17,603 bases of DNA. It comes from an uncultured Clostridia bacterium (lineage in GTDB: Bacteria; Bacillota; Clostridia; UMGS1883). Position numbers and translations under genes: made by a program. This document shows positions 14,157 through 17,603 of this stretch, one piece after another (position 1 is the stretch's first letter; each line of letters begins with the position of its first letter). The notes under the pieces are model-generated. The model ran no database searches, was not told where the DNA came from, and was given only the letters and a program-made list of their open reading frames with translations. Location of the stretch: positions 1 to 17,603 of the forward strand of contig CANQKL010000013.1 of the NCBI GenBank assembly GCA_947624455.1. Reading direction: 5' to 3'.

Positions 14157-14318
14157 GCAACGCCGAAGGCGTTTACGAAGTTTTGGGAATATGATAAATT
14201 GCGTTGTTGCGACTTTCATCTCAATCATCTATCATAGGCCAGGTCGAGAGCGTAAACCTTCCACGGCGAAACACGGGCGCGGAATTTAAAAATTTTTCCA
14301 TAAATTTTAAAAAAACCC

Positions 14319-14347
14319 TTGCAATTTATTTACAATAGTGATATAAT
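14319..14347 (+). promoter_or_regulatory. Predicted sigma-A promoter of the rimP-nusA-infB operon
   Basis: TTGCAA (14319-14324), a 17-nt spacer ending in TGA, and a perfect TATAAT (14342-14347) are identical in boxes and spacing to the addA promoter at 3833-3861. The transcript would start near 14354, just before the leader hairpin. Confidence 0.75.
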
Positions 14348-14363
14348 GACCTATGGTAAGGCG

Positions 14364-14394
14364 GGAGTGAGCGAAAGCTCACTCCTCTGTTTTA
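14364..14394 (+). promoter_or_regulatory. rimP operon leader hairpin (possible attenuator)
   Basis: GGAGTGAGC (14364-14372) and GCTCACTCC (14377-14385) form a perfect 9-bp stem capped by GAAA, a stable GNRA tetraloop, followed by TCTGTTTTA. It would lie at the very 5' end of the mRNA. It resembles a weak intrinsic terminator, so control by NusA, encoded second in the operon, is conceivable; that is inference. Confidence 0.55.
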
Positions 14395-14433
14395 GGAAAA
14401 CGCAATTTTTCACGGTCAGAAAGGACTGATTTT

Positions 14434-14892
14434 ATGGCAAAGGCGGAAACGGTGCTGGAAAAACTGGCCGGCCCCGTCTGTGAGGAAAACGGAGTCTATA
14501 TCTACGACGCCGAGTACGTGAAGGAGGGCGGCGGCTACTACCTGCGCCTCTACATCGACAAGGACGGCGGCGTGGACGTGGACGACTGCGAAAGGGTCAG
14601 CGTGGCCCTAAACGACCTGCTGGACACGGAGCTGGACTTCATCAAAGACCCCTATGTTTTCGAGGTGTCCTCGCCGGGCCTGGACAGGCGGCTCCGCCGG
14701 GACTGGCACTTTGAAAAGGCCGTGGGGAAAAACGTGGATATAAAGACCTTCGCCCCCTTTATGGGGAGCAAGAGCTTCACCGCCAAGCTGCTGGGCTATG
14801 ACCACGGGGTCATCTCCCTTGAGCTGGACGGTCAGCGGGTAATGCTGGAAAAAGGTAAGACCGCGAGCATCCGCCTTGCGGTCGAGATTTAG
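14434..14892 (+). CDS. rimP: Ribosome maturation factor RimP
   Basis: The 152-residue protein is the usual length for RimP, which binds the 30S precursor and helps assembly of its head domain. The N-terminal α/β domain runs to about residue 80 and includes 'LYIDKDGGVDVDDCERVS', and the family hallmark 'FEVSSPGLDR' lies at 76-85. The C-terminal SH3-like part follows ('GVISLELDGQRVMLEKGKTASIRL', shortened in form). ATG 14434 has AAAGGA from 14420. It is first in the operon, as in other Firmicutes (ylxS in Bacillus), with nusA 21 nt downstream. Confidence 0.95.
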   Translation: MAKAETVLEKLAGPVCEENGVYIYDAEYVKEGGGYYLRLYIDKDGGVDVDDCERVSVALNDLLDTELDFIKDPYVFEVSSPGLDRRLRRDWHFEKAVGKNVDIKTFAPFMGSKSFTAKLLGYDHGVISLELDGQRVMLEKGKTASIRLAVEI

Positions 14893-14913
14893 GAATAGGA
14901 GTGTTTGTCAAAA

Positions 14914-15963
14914 ATGAACAGCGAGCTTTTACTGGCCCTGGATCTTCTGGAAAAGGAAAGAAATATCAAAAAGGAAGTAATGTGTCAGGCCCTGGAGACG
15001 GCGGTGGCCACCGCCTACAAAAAGCACCTGGGCCAGGCGGCGGACTGCGTGGCCCAGGTGAACCGCGAAACGGGCGACATCAACGTATACTGCCGCAAAA
15101 CGGTGGTTGAGGAGGTGCAGGACGACGCTTTGGAAATAAGCCTGCCCGACGCTATCGCCATAAACCCCGCCTATCAGGTGGGCGATGTGGTGGAGTTCCA
15201 CGCCGACCCCGCAAAGTTCGGCCGCATAGCCGCCATAACCGCCAAGCAGATGGTGGTTCAAAAGATACGCGAGGCCGAGCGGGGAATGATGTACGACGAG
15301 TACAACGAAAAAAAGAACGACGTAATGACCGGCAAGGTGGAAAAGGTGGACCGCCGGGGCGTGCTGGTGGATCTGGGTTCCACGGAGTCCGTGCTTCTGC
15401 CCGGCGAACAGATCCCCGGCGAGGAGTACTACCCCGGCAAGAAGATAAAGGTCTTTGTCTTTGAGGTCAACAAGAGCAACCGGGCCATCTCCCTGATGAT
15501 AAGCCGCACCCACCCCAATCTGGTGCGCAAGCTCTTTGAGATGGAGGTACCCGAGATCGCCGACGGCACCGTGGTGGTGAAAAGCGTCACTCGGGAACCC
15601 GGCAGCCGCAGCAAAATTTCGGTTTACGCCGAGGATCCCAACGTTGACGCCGTTGGCTCCTGCGTGGGGCCAAAGGGTTCCAGAGTCGCCGCCGTTGTGG
15701 ATGAGCTTTTCGGCGAAAAAATAGACATCGTCCAGTACAGCGACGACCCAGCCCAGTACATCAGCGCGGCCCTCAGTCCGGCCCAGGTCTTGAGCGTGGA
15801 TGTTGACGAGGGCGGCAAGAGCGCCAGCGTGGTGGTTCCCGCCGATCAGCTTTCCCTGGCTATCGGCAAGGAGGGCCAGAACGCCCGTCTGGCCGCCAGG
15901 CTCACGGGCTGGAAAATAGATATCAAGTGCGAAGGCGGGAACGCGCCGGAGCCAGCCGAATAA
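14914..15963 (+). CDS. nusA: Transcription termination/antitermination factor NusA
   Basis: NusA binds RNA polymerase and nascent RNA and modulates pausing, termination and antitermination. From ATG 14914 the protein has 349 residues, typical for Firmicutes, which lack the C-terminal acidic repeats of Escherichia coli NusA. An N-terminal polymerase-binding domain (about 1-130) opens 'MNSELLLALDLLEKERNI'. The S1 domain starts at about 137 ('MTGKVEKVDRRGVLVDLG'), KH1 lies around 247-285 with 'GPKGSR', and KH2 around 315-337 with 'AIGKEGQNARLA'. AGGAG at 14897-14901 is 12 nt from this ATG; an in-frame TTG at 14905 would be too close to it and does not fit the family's start. rnpM follows 12 nt after the stop. 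Confidence 0.96.
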   Translation: MNSELLLALDLLEKERNIKKEVMCQALETAVATAYKKHLGQAADCVAQVNRETGDINVYCRKTVVEEVQDDALEISLPDAIAINPAYQVGDVVEFHADPAKFGRIAAITAKQMVVQKIREAERGMMYDEYNEKKNDVMTGKVEKVDRRGVLVDLGSTESVLLPGEQIPGEEYYPGKKIKVFVFEVNKSNRAISLMISRTHPNLVRKLFEMEVPEIADGTVVVKSVTREPGSRSKISVYAEDPNVDAVGSCVGPKGSRVAAVVDELFGEKIDIVQYSDDPAQYISAALSPAQVLSVDVDEGGKSASVVVPADQLSLAIGKEGQNARLAARLTGWKIDIKCEGGNAPEPAE

Positions 15964-15975
15964 GGAGGCGCCGCC

Positions 15976-16224
15976 ATGGCCAAGCCCCAGAGAATGTGCG
16001 TGGTCTGCCGCGCAATGAAGGACAAAACGGCCCTGATCCGCGTCGTTCGCGGTAAGGACGGCGAATTTGCCCTTGACCCCACGGGCAAAATGCCCGGTCG
16101 GGGGGCCTATGTCTGCCGGGAGGGCGACTGCGTGTCCCGGTTGGAAAAGGCCCGGGGCCTGGAGAGGGCCTTCAAGAGCAGCGTGCCCCAGGAGATAAAG
16201 GACAATATTAAGGGCCTCGTTTAG
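15976..16224 (+). CDS. rnpM: YlxR-family nucleic-acid-binding protein (RnpM)
   Basis: This small protein of 82 residues matches the YlxR family (DUF448). It shows CVVC at residues 8-11, 'LIRVVR', the signature GRGAYVC at 41-47 and a further Cys52, so the four cysteines could bind a metal as in other members. In Bacillus the protein, YlxR, has been renamed RnpM because it binds and modulates RNase P; it was earlier thought to be only a generic RNA-binding protein. ATG 15976 is preceded by AAGGAGG (15962-15968), overlapping the nusA stop region. Its place after nusA is conserved in Firmicutes. Confidence 0.93.
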   Translation: MAKPQRMCVVCRAMKDKTALIRVVRGKDGEFALDPTGKMPGRGAYVCREGDCVSRLEKARGLERAFKSSVPQEIKDNIKGLV

Positions 16225-16341
16225 AGGCATCTATCGAGGCGCTGTCCCAGCCGCAGGGCTGGGGATGTGCCGAAACATTTCCGAAAAACAGCTCCGGGAG
16301 GAGCCTTAGCGTCCTCCCAGCGGAAAGAGAGGCGAGTGGGT
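16225..16341 (+). other. Structured spacer between rnpM and ylxQ
   Basis: These genes are usually tightly packed, but here 117 nt separate them. TCCCAGCC (16245-16252) pairs with GGCTGGGG (16257-16264). GGGGATGT (16261-16268) can instead pair with ACATTTCC (16275-16282, with two G-U pairs), so these two hairpins exclude each other. A third, GGGAGGA (16296-16302) with TCCTCCC (16312-16318), stands just before the ylxQ ribosome site. Confidence 0.5.
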
Positions 16342-16665
16342 GTGGACAATTTTCTCGGTTTGATAGGCCTGGCAATGCGGGCCGGAAAGCTGAGGTGCGG
16401 AGCCTTCCGCGCCGCCCGGGCCGCCGCCGACGGCAGCGCCCGGCTGATGATCGCCGCCGCCGACATCGGCGCCGACAACCGGCGCAGGATCGAGGCGGTG
16501 TGCCGGGAATACGGAGTCCCGCTCATGTACCGCTCCACCTCCTCGGAGCTGAGCCGCAGCGTGGGGAAGAAAAATGTCCCTGTGGTCTGCGTCTGTGACG
16601 ACAATTTTGCCGCGGCGGCGCGGAAATATGATATAACAGGAAAGGACGGATCGCCCAATGAATAA
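16342..16665 (+). CDS. ylxQ: L7Ae-family ribosomal/K-turn-binding protein YlxQ
   Basis: The product is an L7Ae/L30e-type RNA-binding protein, a family that recognises kink-turn RNA; YlxQ is the member found in the nusA operon of Firmicutes. Starting at GTG 16342 it has 107 residues, the normal size, and opens 'DNFLGLIGLAMRAGKLRCG', the expected first helix. 'ARLMIAAADIGADNRRRI' and 'YGVPLMYRSTSSELSRSVGKK' (each contiguous in the protein, shortened here) match the central fold, and 'VPVVCVCDDNFA' the last strand and helix. AAAGAGAGG (16324-16332) fits this start; GTG 16336 is too close to it, and GTG 16267 lacks a ribosome site and would add non-family residues. The gene overlaps infB by 8 nt. 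Confidence 0.88.
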   Translation: MDNFLGLIGLAMRAGKLRCGAFRAARAAADGSARLMIAAADIGADNRRRIEAVCREYGVPLMYRSTSSELSRSVGKKNVPVVCVCDDNFAAAARKYDITGKDGSPNE

Positions 16666-17603
16666 GCTCAAAGTCAGCGCGGTCGCAAAATCCATCAACG
16701 TACCGGCGAAGGAAATTGCTGCCATAGTCACAAAATATACAGGAAAAAGCCGGAACTCCCAAAGCAGCCTGGATCAGGCGGAAATGGACATAGTTCTGGA
16801 ATATTACACACAAAAGTACGACGACGGCACCTCTATCGAGGCGTATCTGGAGGCCAACCGCCCCAAGGAGGAGCCTAAGCCCGAGCCTAAGTCCTCCAAA
16901 AAAGAGGATAAGCCCCAGGCTCAGCCCACGGCGGAGGCCGCTCCCAAAAAGACCCGCCGCTATGTGGACACCCGCGCCAACGTCATCGACATGGAGAAGC
17001 AGTTGGCCAAGGAAAAGGCCGAGGCCCTCGCTCCCGACATCAAGGACAGCGTGGTGGGCAAGCAGAAAATAAAGAAAAAGAACCAAAATCAGAACCAGAG
17101 CAGCCGCAAAAACCAGCGTCCCAACCGGGATGAGGATTCGCGCCACGCCAAGAAAAAGGTAAAGCAGGAAAAGATCCACGTCCTGATCCCCGACGAGATA
17201 ACCGTCGGCGAGCTGGCCTCGCGCATGAAAGCCAGTCCCGCGGAAATAATAAAGAAGCTGATAGTTTTAGGCATCATGGCCGCTGTGACCGATACCATAG
17301 ACTACGCCGCCGCCTCCCTCGTGGCCGAGGAGCTGGGCGCCGAGGTGGAGCATGAGGTCATAGTTTCCGCCGAGGAAAAGCTTTTCAACGACGTGCCTGA
17401 CGAGGAAAAGGATCTTGTTCCCCGGCCTCCGGTGGTAGTCGTAATGGGCCACGTCGATCACGGCAAGACCAGCCTTTTGGACGCTATCCGTTCCACCAAC
17501 GTCACCGCCTCCGAGGCGGGCGGCATCACCCAGCACATCGGCGCGTATATGGTCAACATCAACGGCAGCCCTATCGCCTTTTTGGACACTCCCGGTCACG
17601 AAG
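16658..17603 (+). CDS. infB: Translation initiation factor IF-2, N-terminal part (3' end outside window)
   Basis: ATG 16658 overlaps the end of ylxQ and follows AGGAAAGGA (16638-16646). The frame stays open to the window edge (315 codons). The protein begins with an IF2 N-terminal helical domain (about 1-66, 'NKLKVSAVAKSINVPAKEI'), then a charged, Lys/Glu/Gln-rich linker. A second IF2_N domain lies at about 172-235 ('ITVGELASRMKASPAEIIKKL' region), and the GTPase domain opens with GHVDHGKT at 264-271 and DTPGHE at 310-315, where the window ends. IF-2 delivers initiator tRNA to the 30S subunit and promotes subunit joining. The rest of the G domain and the tRNA-binding domains must lie downstream. 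Confidence 0.97.
   Translation, partial: MNKLKVSAVAKSINVPAKEIAAIVTKYTGKSRNSQSSLDQAEMDIVLEYYTQKYDDGTSIEAYLEANRPKEEPKPEPKSSKKEDKPQAQPTAEAAPKKTRRYVDTRANVIDMEKQLAKEKAEALAPDIKDSVVGKQKIKKKNQNQNQSSRKNQRPNRDEDSRHAKKKVKQEKIHVLIPDEITVGELASRMKASPAEIIKKLIVLGIMAAVTDTIDYAAASLVAEELGAEVEHEVIVSAEEKLFNDVPDEEKDLVPRPPVVVVMGHVDHGKTSLLDAIRSTNVTASEAGGITQHIGAYMVNINGSPIAFLDTPGHE

Larger units (their letters stand above)
13449..14318 (+). other. Hairpin-rich non-coding spacer (about 870 nt)
   Basis: No gene with a credible start, ribosome site and family match is seen on either strand. The part to 13580 is AT-rich and unremarkable. From 13585 to about 14175 there is a run of inverted repeats: 13585-13615, 13626-13642, 13672-13699, 13754-13776, 13804-13835, 13850-13872, 13954-13975, 13984-14016, 14032-14067, 14100-14132, 14132-14156 and 14159-14173. 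Several are perfect over 10-15 bp. CAACGCCGAAG(T/G)CGTTTAC occurs at 13899-13917 and 14158-14176 with one difference. The end, 14280-14318, is AT-rich and leads into the rimP promoter. Confidence 0.7.

Noticed and set aside
13762..14289. Open frame of 175 codons (+) and overlapping frames of 94 and 139 codons (+) and 75 codons (-) in the hairpin-rich spacer
   Set aside because: They run straight through a dozen inverted repeats, have no ribosome site, no recognisable domain and composition unlike the neighbouring genes. Best explained as chance frames in repeat DNA.
13449..14318. tRNA or rRNA gene
   Set aside because: I looked for cloverleaf order, TψC-like GGTTCGAATCC and CCA ends in the spacer and found none.
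14929..16230. 433-codon antisense frame over nusA and rnpM
   Set aside because: Shadow of nusA; His/Leu/Gly-rich translation without a fold, against conserved S1 and KH motifs on the + strand.
16267..16341. GTG 16267 as the start of ylxQ
   Set aside because: No ribosome site, the added residues do not match the family, and the segment is occupied by hairpins; GTG 16342 fits better.

Overview
The window looks like a piece of a GC-rich Clostridia chromosome, most like the Oscillospiraceae/Ruminococcaceae-type gut Firmicutes. The reasons are the Firmicutes-style rimP-nusA-rnpM-ylxQ-infB operon, an AddA-type (not RecBCD) recombination nuclease, Shine-Dalgarno sites of the AAGGAGG type, GC-rich codons set between very AT-rich intergenic spacers, and a secreted protein built from aBig, MucBP-like and CBM-like modules. 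This placement is an inference from gene content only. All supported genes are on the + strand.

Layout. (1) 1-1928: a polar amino acid ABC uptake operon, with the C-terminal part of the substrate-binding protein, a long hairpin/terminator, the permease and the ATPase (the last two overlap by 14 nt). (2) 1994-3635: an M18 metallo-aminopeptidase followed 13 nt later by the small S4 RNA-binding protein RqcP. (3) 3636-4064: a non-coding stretch with a terminator-like hairpin, a dispersed palindromic element, a strong promoter and a tandemly duplicated leader. (4) 4065-7631: addA, most likely starting at TTG 4065; addB is not in the window. (5) 7702-8418: a single-pass membrane protein with a Ser/Asp low-complexity exterior. 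(6) 8611-13386: a 1591-residue secreted protein with alternating carbohydrate-binding-like and MucBP-like modules, closed by a terminator. (7) 13449-14318: about 0.87 kb without a credible gene, packed with near-perfect inverted repeats. (8) 14319-17603: promoter, leader hairpin and the rimP-nusA-rnpM-ylxQ-infB transcription/translation operon; infB runs off the window end.

How the parts relate. Regions 1, 2 and 8 are housekeeping: amino acid import, peptide trimming, ribosome rescue, transcription elongation/antitermination, ribosome maturation and translation initiation. Region 4 is DNA repair. Regions 5 and 6 are probable cell-surface or exported products and are the least explained genes here. 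The non-coding DNA is the other unusual part: a palindromic element at 3751-3782 and again, inverted, at 13585-13615 has an identical flank and loop but different, still complementary, stem arms, and the spacer at 13.6-14.2 kb holds about ten further hairpins in series.
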